Made by a program: the position numbers and the translations under genes
NCBI GenBank assembly: GCA_964608735.1
Contig: CAZSPL010000084.1
Coordinates: forward strand, 1-14,414
DNA: 14,414 nucleotides
Source: CAZSPL01 sp964608735
Lineage (GTDB): Bacteria > JAJVIF01 > JAPKYR01 > CAZSPL01
Reading direction: 5' to 3'
The notes under the pieces: model-generated
What the model saw: the letters and a program-made list of their open reading frames with translations, nothing else
What the model was told of the DNA's origin: nothing
Databases searched by the model: none
Part shown: in pieces, positions 7,114 to 14,300 of the stretch
Position numbering within the stretch: position 1 is the stretch's first letter
Layout of the letters: every line of letters begins with the position of its first letter

Positions 7114-7137
7114 TTCCCGGCAAAGGATTGCCGGGCT
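7114..7137. other. Hairpin in the DUF6485 leader, related to the HEAT-flanking repeat
   Basis: CCCGGCAA (7116-7123), loop AGGA and TTGCCGGG (7128-7135) form a perfect 8-bp stem about 12 nt upstream of the ribosome site of the small Cys-rich gene. The left arm lies in TTCCCGGCAAAG (7114-7125), identical to 9589-9600. The right arm continues as GCCGGGCT, identical to 9644-9651. It therefore looks like an internally deleted copy of the repeat at 9589-9660. Confidence 0.55.
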
Positions 7138-7214
7138 GCATAAAACCGTGTGGCCGAGCCCCGACCGTACTTGTCCGACGAAGCGGAGCGAAGGCGGAAG
7201 GGAGAGGACAAAGA

Positions 7215-7246
7215 CACGGGCAAGCTCGAAGACTCCCGTGCCCGTG
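7215..7246 (-). terminator. Possible terminator hairpin after HEAT gene 1
   Basis: CACGGGCA (7215-7222) and TGCCCGTG (7239-7246) form an 8-bp stem with a 16-nt loop, about 45 bp past the HEAT gene stop on the minus strand. Only a poor T-run follows (TCTTTGTCC), so it could equally be a structured spacer or an mRNA-stabilising hairpin. Confidence 0.3.
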
Positions 7247-7289
7247 CCACCGAAGCCTGCGGCACCCGCGGGCGTTGGGGTCAGGGGGA

Positions 7290-9428
7290 TTAGTTCTCCC
7301 CGGGCGGTATTTCCATAATGTCGAAGATGACCGTCAAGTCGGAGCTGTCGATGTCAATCAGCATCCCAAGGTCGCCGATAAGCATGGTGGCATCATATAA
7401 GGTTTTCTGCCCCGTGGGATACCACGAGTCGTCATAGTTATCCGGGTCGAGCCTGTAAAGCGAGATTGCTGACAGGAGGCGTATACTCTCGGAATCGTCT
7501 TCGAGCCCCTTCATCAGCAGGGCTTTGATATCATCGCTTTTTTTCGCGAACCCGAGTGTGTATATCACGCACATACGAATCTGTTCGCTGTCGTCATCCA
7601 GCGCTTTGACCAGTGCCGGGACAATCCTGTCGTCGGAGCCGGCGAATCCTTTCAGCGAACTGATGGCGGCGGCGCGAAGTTCGAGCCTTTCGTCATTCAT
7701 CATATTAATGAGCGCGGGTACGACGGTGCCGTCGTCATAGCCGATCTTTCCGAGTGCCTTGGTCGAGTCCCTGCGGTTGAAAACATCGTCATCGCTCATC
7801 ATTTTCACGAGTATGGGCACCGCATCCTTCGCGGCGGGGCCGATTTCACCGAGTGCTTCGGCGGCGTAGCTGCTCACGAAGGGCACCTCATCGGCGAGCG
7901 CCTTGATCAGCGCGCGGACCGCATCGGCCGCGGCGGGGCCGAAATCGGACAGCGCATAAGCGGCATCGTGCCGGACTTCATAGTCGGCGTCGCCGAGCGC
8001 GTTGACAAGCACCGGCACCGTGGACTTCGCGTCGCCGGAAATTTTATAGACGGCGTTTGCGGCATTTACGCGCGCGTGGACATCCTCGTCGGTGAGGAGC
8101 TTGGACAATTCGTCGAGCGCTTCCGACGCCTGCGAGCTGTACCGCGCGAGGGTTTCGGCGGCGGTGGAGCGTACCGACGGGGCATCGTCGCCGAGGGCAT
8201 CTGTCAGGAGGGGGATGAATCCGGCCACCTTTTCTTCTCCAAGGTCGGCGATGCCATGGATGGCCACCACCCGCGTACCGGGGTTGTCATCCTTCAGCAT
8301 TTCGGCATATTCACCGGAGAGGTCTTCTCCTTCGGGGGAGATAGCCTTAAGCGCCGATGATGCCTGCCTGATGACCTCGGGGGATTCATCGGCGAGGGCT
8401 TCGTGTATGGCGGGAAGCGCCTCAGCCGCATCGGGACCGAGATATTCGAGCGAGCTCAGCGCCTGGGCTCGTACGCGGGGCTCGGTGTCTGACGTGGCCG
8501 TTTTTGCAAGCGCCTCGATCACTCCTTCTTCGCCGCTATAATCGTTCAGCACCCATACCGCGTTGATACGCACATCGACATCGGCGTCGTCGAGCGCGAC
8601 GATGAGTGCCGCCGCGGCGGCGGGGCCTTTGTTGTCGCCGTACAGCGCGGATACCGTGGCCGCGCGCACCAAGGAGTCTTCGTCATCCAACCCATTCACG
8701 ATGGCGGCAATGATTTCATCATCCGGTGGAAGTCCGCCGAGGGAGTCGATCGCGGCTTTGCGTAGTTTATCATCGGCGCCGTACGCCGCTCCGAGGATTA
8801 TTTTCGTGATGCCGTCATCCGCGGGGGCGGCCCACAGGGCGCCGACGGCACGCCACTTGATGTCGGAGTTGTTGTCCTTCGCGAGTTGGATGAGGGTTTG
8901 CGACGCGGCATCGGTATCGTCGCCGATATACAGAAGCGCTTCGGCGGCCGCGCCGCGCACGTAGGGGCTGTCGTGCGACATGAGTTCCCGCAACTTGCCG
9001 GAGGCGTCTTGCGCATCGGGCCCGATGTCGCGGAGGGCGGAGATGACATTCTGCACGACGATGTCGTCCTTGTCATCGAGGTAGGGGATCAATTTGCCGG
9101 GGTCCTTCCGTCCGATCTCGGCAAGGATCTCCGCGGCGAGGAAGCCGAACATTTTGTGATTCCTATCCCTGATGTCGTCGATGACTTCGCCGGGATCGGT
9201 GCCGGAGTAGCCGTAGTTCTCCGCGCTGGAGAAAAGGCCCATTCCCGGGAAGTCGAGAAGTCGTCTCGAATATTGAAGCTGGTCCCACTGCATTTTTGTG
9301 AGGGGCTCCCATCGAAGGGATTCCTCGGTAAGATGCTTTTCAATCGAGCGGGAGGATGGGAAGCATCCGCAGTTCAGCAGGGCCGCCGCGAGGAGTATGA
9401 CCGTGAGTGATACCGATATGCCTTTCAT
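7290..9428 (-). CDS. Large acidic HEAT-repeat lipoprotein (HEAT gene 1)
   Basis: The 712-residue product starts at ATG 9428, with GGGAGA just upstream. Residues 1-22 are a signal peptide ending LLNCGCF. The lipobox is not canonical: Cys22 has Gly at -1 but Asn at -3, and Cys20 has Asn at -1. After a non-repeat segment (about 23-85), residues about 88-660 consist of roughly fifteen HEAT-type helical repeats of 31-39 residues. Their signature is DDxxxVRxxAAxALGxIGPAA, for example SSYAAEALGEIGPAAKDAVP and RHDAAYALSDFGPAAADAVR. Such solenoids are protein-binding scaffolds. The repeats are very rich in Asp and Glu. Residues about 665-712 are a non-repeat tail. Some HEAT-like repeats occur in phycobilisome lyases and PBS_HEAT proteins, but nothing here points to pigment biology. 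Partner unknown. Ends TAA. Confidence 0.85.
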   Translation of the reverse strand: MKGISVSLTVILLAAALLNCGCFPSSRSIEKHLTEESLRWEPLTKMQWDQLQYSRRLLDFPGMGLFSSAENYGYSGTDPGEVIDDIRDRNHKMFGFLAAEILAEIGRKDPGKLIPYLDDKDDIVVQNVISALRDIGPDAQDASGKLRELMSHDSPYVRGAAAEALLYIGDDTDAASQTLIQLAKDNNSDIKWRAVGALWAAPADDGITKIILGAAYGADDKLRKAAIDSLGGLPPDDEIIAAIVNGLDDEDSLVRAATVSALYGDNKGPAAAAALIVALDDADVDVRINAVWVLNDYSGEEGVIEALAKTATSDTEPRVRAQALSSLEYLGPDAAEALPAIHEALADESPEVIRQASSALKAISPEGEDLSGEYAEMLKDDNPGTRVVAIHGIADLGEEKVAGFIPLLTDALGDDAPSVRSTAAETLARYSSQASEALDELSKLLTDEDVHARVNAANAVYKISGDAKSTVPVLVNALGDADYEVRHDAAYALSDFGPAAADAVRALIKALADEVPFVSSYAAEALGEIGPAAKDAVPILVKMMSDDDVFNRRDSTKALGKIGYDDGTVVPALINMMNDERLELRAAAISSLKGFAGSDDRIVPALVKALDDDSEQIRMCVIYTLGFAKKSDDIKALLMKGLEDDSESIRLLSAISLYRLDPDNYDDSWYPTGQKTLYDATMLIGDLGMLIDIDSSDLTVIFDIMEIPPGEN

Positions 9429-9459
9429 TCGCTTCTCCCGGGAGACATGTTGCGCAAAT

Positions 9460-9490
9460 GATATAGCGGCACTGGTGGCTATATCGTGCC
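9460..9490. promoter_or_regulatory. Interleaved inverted repeats in the HEAT gene 1 leader
   Basis: GATATAGC (9460-9467) pairs with GCTATATC (9478-9485), and the adjoining GGCAC (9468-9472) pairs with GTGCC (9486-9490). The order is A-B-A'-B', so only one of the two hairpins can form at a time. It lies 32-62 bp upstream of the ATG at 9428. It could be a two-state leader RNA or a composite operator (inference). Confidence 0.5.
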
Positions 9491-9561
9491 GGTAATATGA
9501 TACCGCGGAATCGGGGAAGTTGCAGGTATGGAGGAGTGACAGGCATCTGCCGGCAATATGA
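9487..9561. repeat. Pair of near-identical 14-mers, 61 bp apart
   Basis: TGCCGGTAATATGA (9487-9500) and TGCCGGCAATATGA (9548-9561) differ at one base. Both are followed within a few bases by CCGCGG. The 61-bp offset is close to six DNA turns. They lie upstream of HEAT gene 1 and could be paired protein-binding sites or remains of a local duplication. Confidence 0.5.
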
Positions 9562-9588
9562 ATTTCCGCGGGGGGCGGGTGGATATTG

Positions 9589-9660
9589 TTCCCGGCAAAG
9601 CTCCGGTTGTTGCGGCGATGTGGATGTTTCGTTCGGTCGCTGTGCCGGGCTACCTGAAGC
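9589..9660 (+). repeat. Structured repeat, copy A (plus orientation)
   Basis: This copy holds the block CCGGCAAAGCTCCGG (9592-9606), a 23-bp variable middle, the block CGTTCGGTCGCTGTGCCGGG (9630-9649) and TGAAGC (9655-9660). Outer arms CCCGGCA and TGCCGGG pair, and CGGCGA (9613-9618) can pair with TCGCTG (9637-9642). Copy B at 11418-11482 has the same blocks in opposite orientation. Copy A sits between HEAT gene 2 (stop at 9669) and HEAT gene 1. Confidence 0.7.
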
Positions 9661-9668
9661 TTCGTCGC

Positions 9669-11318
9669 TTAGGAGATAGTATCTGAATATTCCCCTTCCT
9701 TTTTTATCATCATAACCGCTTCGGCCGCGGCAAGTCTGACCTCAGAGTTTCGATCGGATTCTTTCATCTCATCGAGTTTTTGCAGTGCGCCCGATGCCGC
9801 CTCGCCGATATATCCGAGAGACATCGCAACATTGAAACGGACACCATCATCTGCGTCATTAAGGTCTTTAATCAAGGCATCCACCGTATCTGATGCGGCC
9901 GCGCCGAATCGCCCAATGGAATACGCCGCCGCCCCGCGAATCCCGGGAGACGGCGATTCAAGGAAGGAAGCAATCAGCTTTGTTATATCAGGTAATTCCG
10001 GAGCGATGTTTCCAAGCGTGAACAGGTTCGATCTTAAAAACTCCAAATCCGCGGGGTCATATTGCTTATGCGGGTCATATGCTTTCAAGGAATCGATTAT
10101 CGCCGGGGCCGCACCGGCTCCCAAAGCTTCCAATGCACTTGTTAAATCAGCCCTGCGGTGCTTGGATACATAATCGTCACCAAGATCCGCCATTAGCTCA
10201 ACAATAGCGGGAGCGACCTTGGATGCCGCCGGCCCGTATTCGGCGATGCCCTGCACCGCCGATGAGAAGATATCTTCATCTTCCTCACTGAGTCTCTCCA
10301 GCAACACGGGGATGACCTTCTCCGAGTCCGCCTTATACGCTGTAAGTCCCAAGAGCCCCCTTTCACGCTGGTCGACTATGTCGCTTTGGAACATCCTTCG
10401 AAACTCAGGGATGACCGTGGAGCCTCTTGCATCGATCTGCCGAAAAAGGTCCAGGTAGTCACTCAGGTTGTGAAAATTCGACGGTGCATTCTTGTACGAC
10501 ACAATCAGCTCGGGAATCGCTTTAGCCGATTCGGTTCCCAGTGCGCTCAATATGGCAAAGCTAAATCCCCTTATTCCCCAATCATCATCCGCGAGCCATC
10601 CAACCAATTCGTGAGCAGTCTTATCTTTACCATACTTGTCTAAGAGCAGCGGTGTGACATTTTGAACCCAGTCGTCGCCGGAATAAAATATTGCACGGAA
10701 TGCACATTTTCTTGTGGTGATCGATTCGCTATCGAGCGGCTCGACAAATTCTGTTAGCGTGTCGGCATCCGGGAAACCCGCATACTTCAAGCAATCAACC
10801 GCTTGCTGGTACTCCATTTTCTTTTCTTCATCCAATTCGGCCTCCCATTCAAGGTTTTCGAGAACAAGCGCCGCAAGCTGGCGTAATTGTTCGTAATCGC
10901 CTTGCATCCATTGGTTAAGGACCATTTCGCGTTCGGGGGATTTATATCTATTCTTGAAAGCATCACCAAGCTCCCGGCCCATCGTTTCGGAATTCATCAG
11001 TGCCAATGCGGCAAGCTCTCGAATCGCAGGGGCATCATTTTCGAGCAGATCCAGAAATCCATCGATGGTTTCATCGACATCGAATCCGAAGCCACGTAGT
11101 TCATTAATAGACGTTCGATAGGCATTCTTTCTTTCGAGCTCCGACCCGTATTGGATGGTTTCAAGGATTTCCCTTCGCTCGCGCTGCTGTGGCGTAGTGT
11201 TTTCTACTTCCGGCGGTTCAGGCGGCGCATGTGGTTCCTTAGGCTTCTGCTCTTGCAAAGCGCATGATGAAAGGGAAGCAATCATTGAGAAGAACAATAT
11301 CAGGATGATTTTCCTCAT
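9669..11318 (-). CDS. HEAT-repeat lipoprotein (HEAT gene 2)
   Basis: The product has 549 residues from ATG 11318 (GGTGAT 4 nt upstream); a GTG three codons earlier (11327, GGAG 9 nt upstream) is a possible alternative. The N-terminus MRKIILILFFSMIASLSSC is a good lipoprotein signal with Cys19. Residues about 20-45 are a Pro/Glu-rich linker, as expected for a membrane-tethered protein. The rest is alpha-helical. Divergent repeats lie in the first half, and clear HEAT repeats in the last third (GIRGAAAYSIGRFGAAASDT, FNVAMSLGYIGEAASGAL, EVRLAAAEAVMMI). It is shorter and more diverged than HEAT gene 1, 240 bp downstream on the same strand. The coding region is bracketed by inverted copies of a structured repeat (9589-9660 and 11418-11482), which may mark it as a movable or duplicated cassette. 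Ends TAA. Confidence 0.85.
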   Translation of the reverse strand: MRKIILILFFSMIASLSSCALQEQKPKEPHAPPEPPEVENTTPQQRERREILETIQYGSELERKNAYRTSINELRGFGFDVDETIDGFLDLLENDAPAIRELAALALMNSETMGRELGDAFKNRYKSPEREMVLNQWMQGDYEQLRQLAALVLENLEWEAELDEEKKMEYQQAVDCLKYAGFPDADTLTEFVEPLDSESITTRKCAFRAIFYSGDDWVQNVTPLLLDKYGKDKTAHELVGWLADDDWGIRGFSFAILSALGTESAKAIPELIVSYKNAPSNFHNLSDYLDLFRQIDARGSTVIPEFRRMFQSDIVDQRERGLLGLTAYKADSEKVIPVLLERLSEEDEDIFSSAVQGIAEYGPAASKVAPAIVELMADLGDDYVSKHRRADLTSALEALGAGAAPAIIDSLKAYDPHKQYDPADLEFLRSNLFTLGNIAPELPDITKLIASFLESPSPGIRGAAAYSIGRFGAAASDTVDALIKDLNDADDGVRFNVAMSLGYIGEAASGALQKLDEMKESDRNSEVRLAAAEAVMMIKKEGEYSDTIS

Positions 11319-11403
11319 TGTTATCACCCACTAATGCTCCGGAATTAAGACACGTTTGTCCCTTGGTTATCAACATGATAGCGTGGATTGAGGAAGGTTG
11401 CAC

Positions 11404-11427
11404 AAAAATTGAAACGGGCTTCACCCG
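11404..11427 (-). terminator. Possible terminator after leuS
   Basis: On the minus strand CGGG-TGAAG-CCCG (11415-11427) is followed by TTTCAATTTTT, about 65 bp past the leuS stop. The stem is only 4 bp and overlaps the end of repeat copy B, so this is tentative. Confidence 0.35.
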
Positions 11428-11482
11428 GCACAGCGGCCGAACGGATTGTCGGTTAAAATCGGGACTGCCGGAGCTTTGCCGG
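11418..11482 (-). repeat. Structured repeat, copy B (minus orientation)
   Basis: Read on the minus strand: CCGGCAAAGCTCCGG (11482-11468), a 24-bp variable middle, CGTTCGGCCGCTGTGCCGGG (11443-11424) and TGAAGC (11423-11418). The first block is identical to copy A over 15 bases, and the second matches 19 of 20. Outer arms CCGGCA and TGCCGG can pair. It occupies the gap between leuS and HEAT gene 2. Confidence 0.7.
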
Positions 11483-11493
11483 AATCTAATTCT

Positions 11494-14040
11494 CTACTTC
11501 ACAACGAAGTTTATCAACTTCGGCGGTTTGGCGATGACCTTGACGATTTTTTTGCCTTCGAGATGCTTCGCCGTATTGGGCGATTTCGCTGCCAATTCGG
11601 TAAGTTCGGCCTCGGTGATGCCGGGCGCGACTTCGATGGTGTCGCGCAGCTTGCCCATCACCTGTACGGCGCATGTGACGGTCGATTCGGCGATGACCCG
11701 CTCGTCATAGCCGGGCCAGCGTACATCGAATATGCTTCCCTCGCCGCCGAATTTCTGCCACAGCTCTTCGGCGATGTGCGGCGCGTAGATGCTCATCATG
11801 CGCACCATCACCGCGATGGCCTGCGTGAAGTCGGACTTGAATGCCGGGCCGCCGCGCTGTTTGGCATCTTCCTCCGCGACCCACTTCATCAGGAAGTTAT
11901 TCAATTCCATCAACAACGCGACGGGAGTGTTGAGCTGTTTCTGTTCGCCTATCTCCGATGTGATGCTCTTGATGGTGAACGCGACCTTCTTGTGCAATTC
12001 GGGGTCGGATATCATCGGCACCGCGACGCCTATCTCGTTGCTGTCGATGGCGTCGATATTTTCAATCGCCAAACGCCATACGCGGTTGATGAAACGCGAC
12101 GAGCCCTCCACTCCCACCATGCGGTAGTCGTGAAAATCCGCGCCGGGCTCACGCTGTATGTGGTCTTCCCAGTCCATCTCGCGGTCGGGCGGTCCCGCGA
12201 ACATGAGGAACATGCGCGTGGAGTCGCTTCCGAACAGGTCGATGACGGACATGGGGTCGACGGTGTTCCCCTTGGATTTCGACATCTTGTGCCCGCCGAA
12301 GAATACGATGCCCTGTACGAGCAGGTTCTCGGTCGGTTCCTCGAACGGCAGGTAGCCCTTATCGAAGAGGAATTCGGTGACGAAGCGGAAGTAAATCAGG
12401 TGCGCCGTGGCATGCTCGGGGCCGCCGATGTACTGGTCGAGCGGGAGCCAGTACTTGATGTCCTCATCGTTCCACGGGCCGTCCTCGTAGCGCGGGGACG
12501 CATAGCGCAGGTAATACCACGAGGAGCATACGAACGTGTCCATCGTATCGGTCTCGCGCTTCGCGGGCCCGCCGCATACGGGGCAGAGCGTGTTGACGAA
12601 ATCATGGTTCGCCGCGAGTGGGCTGATTTCATCGGTGACGAAATCGACCATGTGCGGAAGCGCCACCGGGAGCTGTTCATCGGGCACCGGGACTTCGCCG
12701 CATTTCTCGCAGTAGAGGATGGGAATCGGCACGCCCCAGTATCGCTGGCGGCTTATGAGCCAGTCGCGCAGGCGGTAGGTGATGGTGCGCCGTCCCCACC
12801 CGTCGCGCGCCATGACATCGGTGATGGCTTCGAGGAATTCGAGCGAATTCATGCCGAGATACTTCTCGGGCACGTTTATCATTTTTCCCACGCCGGTGAA
12901 TGCATCATCCTTCGGCATGTCGGCTTTATCTTCGGGCTCGATGACCCAGTCTATTTCGAGGCCGTATTTTTTGGCGAACGCGTAGTCGCGGGTATCGTGG
13001 GCCGGGACGGCCATCACGCACCCGGTGCCGTAGTCGTAGAGGACATAGTCGGCGACCATGATGGGAATCTGCTTGCCGGTGGCGGCATTGATGCAGCGTC
13101 GCCCGGTATCGATACCGTGCTTTTCGCTGGCCTCGCTGGTGCGTTCGATCTCGGGAGTATTGATGACCTTGTAGCAGAAATCGAGCACTTCCTTTTCTTT
13201 CGGGGTGCCTTCGACGAGGCGCGTCACCAATGGATGCTCCGCCGCGATGACCATGTAGGTGCAGCCGTAGATGGTGTCGGGACGCGTGGTGAATACGGTG
13301 ATGGTTTCATCCATCCCGGCGATTTTGAAATCTATCTCGGTACCGTGGCTCTTTCCTATCCAGTTCGCCTGCAGGGTCTTGATGAAATCGGGCCAGCCGT
13401 AGAGCTTTTCGAGATTGTCGAGCAGGCGGTCGGCATAGTCGGTGATGCGGAAAAACCACTGGGTCATCTCTTTTTTATGCACGCGAGAGTCGCAGCGGTA
13501 GCACTGTCCCTGCTGTACCTGTTCGTTGGCGAGCACCGTGGCGCACTGGGGGCACCAGTTGAGCAGCGCTTTTTTCTTGTAAGCCAGCCCGTGCTTGTAT
13601 AAAAGCAGGAACAGCCACTGGGTCCAGCGGTAGTAGTCGGGATGTATGCTCGCGATTTCGCGGCGCCAGTCGTAGCCGAAACCGAATTTCGACATCTGCT
13701 GTTTCATCAGGGCGATATTTTTGCGCGTCCAGTCGGCGGGATGGACATTGTGCTGGATGGCGGCGTTTTCGGCGGGCAGGCCGAATGCATCCCACCCCAT
13801 CGGGCGCAGCACATTTTTCCCGCGCAGGCGGTGGAACTTGGCGAGGACGTCGCCGATGAGATAGGCGCGCCCGTTGCCCATGTGGATCCCTGTGCCGGAT
13901 GGATAGGGGAACATGTCGAGGATGTAGTACTTCTCGCGCGACTCGTCCTTGTCGGCCTCGAACGTGCCGTCCTTCGCCCAGCGCTTCTGCCACTTCGCTT
14001 CTATCGCCTTGAAATCATATTCTTCAGCCTTCTTCGGCAT
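11494..14040 (-). CDS. leuS: Leucyl-tRNA synthetase
   Basis: This cytoplasmic class I enzyme charges tRNA-Leu with leucine. The 848-residue length is normal for bacterial LeuRS. The start at ATG 14040 has GGAGG 6 nt upstream. Seen in order: MFPYPSGTGIHMGNGRAYLIGDV region (43-65) with the HIGH-equivalent HMGN at 53-56; a zinc-type knuckle (WCPQC 162-166, CYRC 180-183); the CP1 editing domain with FTTRPDTIYG (250-259) and GTGCVMAVPAHDTRD (338-352); DWLISRQRYWG (426-436); a second Cys pair (YCEKC 443-447 and CPVCGG 486-491); FGGHKMSKSKGNTVDP (581-596); then the anticodon-binding and C-terminal domains. Oddities are Asn in place of the usual last His of the HIGH motif, and a roughly 16-residue insert (about 627-642) between the MDWED and GVEG blocks. 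It ends with TAG, which shows TAG works as a stop in this genome. Confidence 0.97.
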   Translation of the reverse strand: MPKKAEEYDFKAIEAKWQKRWAKDGTFEADKDESREKYYILDMFPYPSGTGIHMGNGRAYLIGDVLAKFHRLRGKNVLRPMGWDAFGLPAENAAIQHNVHPADWTRKNIALMKQQMSKFGFGYDWRREIASIHPDYYRWTQWLFLLLYKHGLAYKKKALLNWCPQCATVLANEQVQQGQCYRCDSRVHKKEMTQWFFRITDYADRLLDNLEKLYGWPDFIKTLQANWIGKSHGTEIDFKIAGMDETITVFTTRPDTIYGCTYMVIAAEHPLVTRLVEGTPKEKEVLDFCYKVINTPEIERTSEASEKHGIDTGRRCINAATGKQIPIMVADYVLYDYGTGCVMAVPAHDTRDYAFAKKYGLEIDWVIEPEDKADMPKDDAFTGVGKMINVPEKYLGMNSLEFLEAITDVMARDGWGRRTITYRLRDWLISRQRYWGVPIPILYCEKCGEVPVPDEQLPVALPHMVDFVTDEISPLAANHDFVNTLCPVCGGPAKRETDTMDTFVCSSWYYLRYASPRYEDGPWNDEDIKYWLPLDQYIGGPEHATAHLIYFRFVTEFLFDKGYLPFEEPTENLLVQGIVFFGGHKMSKSKGNTVDPMSVIDLFGSDSTRMFLMFAGPPDREMDWEDHIQREPGADFHDYRMVGVEGSSRFINRVWRLAIENIDAIDSNEIGVAVPMISDPELHKKVAFTIKSITSEIGEQKQLNTPVALLMELNNFLMKWVAEEDAKQRGGPAFKSDFTQAIAVMVRMMSIYAPHIAEELWQKFGGEGSIFDVRWPGYDERVIAESTVTCAVQVMGKLRDTIEVAPGITEAELTELAAKSPNTAKHLEGKKIVKVIAKPPKLINFVVK

Positions 14041-14061
14041 TGTTTTCCTCCGGATGCGTCC

Positions 14062-14098
14062 TCAAAGCCGCACAGGATAGCACAATGCGCGGCTTTGA
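14062..14098 (-). promoter_or_regulatory. Leader hairpin upstream of leuS
   Basis: TCAAAGCCGC (14062-14071) and GCGGCTTTGA (14089-14098) form a perfect 10-bp stem with a 17-nt loop, ending about 10 nt before the leuS ribosome site. AT-rich -10-like hexamers (TATGAT, minus strand, 14099-14104; GATAAT, 14112-14117) lie just upstream, without a convincing -35. I see no T-box consensus. It may control leuS translation or transcription, or stabilise the 5' end. Confidence 0.45.
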
Positions 14099-14132
14099 AT
14101 CATATTAAATTATTATCAGTGGGATAAGGCCC

Positions 14133-14161
14133 GCCCGTGCGCTGCGCGTCAGCTCACGGGC
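14133..14161. other. GC-rich hairpin between the partial propeller gene and leuS
   Basis: GCCCGTG (14133-14139) pairs with CACGGGC (14155-14161) around a 15-nt loop. It could end transcription of the upstream gene, but no T-run follows on the minus strand. The rest of 14099-14300 shows no gene; 14258-14283 is a purine-rich run. Confidence 0.35.
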
Positions 14162-14300
14162 CCGGTAAGGCCGAGAAGCAGTGAGAGGGTCTGTCGAGAG
14201 TTCGAATGCATCGCAAATAGTTTCCGTAATAGTCGGACACATTTTACACCGGGAAGGGTCGAGGGGCAAGAGGGGGAGGGTAAGGAATCCATGGTGGTTA

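Noticed and set aside
6764..7141. 125-codon minus-strand frame overlapping the DUF6485 gene
   Set aside because: It is low in complexity (Thr/Ala/Pro-rich) and is the shifted frame of the real Cys-rich gene, which has its own ribosome site.
9460..9490. H-type RNA pseudoknot
   Set aside because: The connecting loops would be 0 nt, too short to cross 5-bp and 8-bp stems; competing hairpins are more plausible.
9589..9660. Known c-di-GMP (GEMM) riboswitch or integron attC site
   Set aside because: GCAAAGC-TCCGG resembles a GEMM fragment, but the rest of that consensus is absent. No RYYYAAC/GTTRRRY core pair for attC is present.
11446..13602. Long open frame on the plus strand, opposite leuS
   Set aside because: It is a mirror of leuS produced by GC-rich codon usage. 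It has no ribosome site or family motifs, while leuS on the other strand is unambiguous.
14170..14230. tRNA gene suggested by GTTCGAAT (14198-14205), resembling a T-loop
   Set aside because: No acceptor stem, anticodon arm or D-arm can be built around it.
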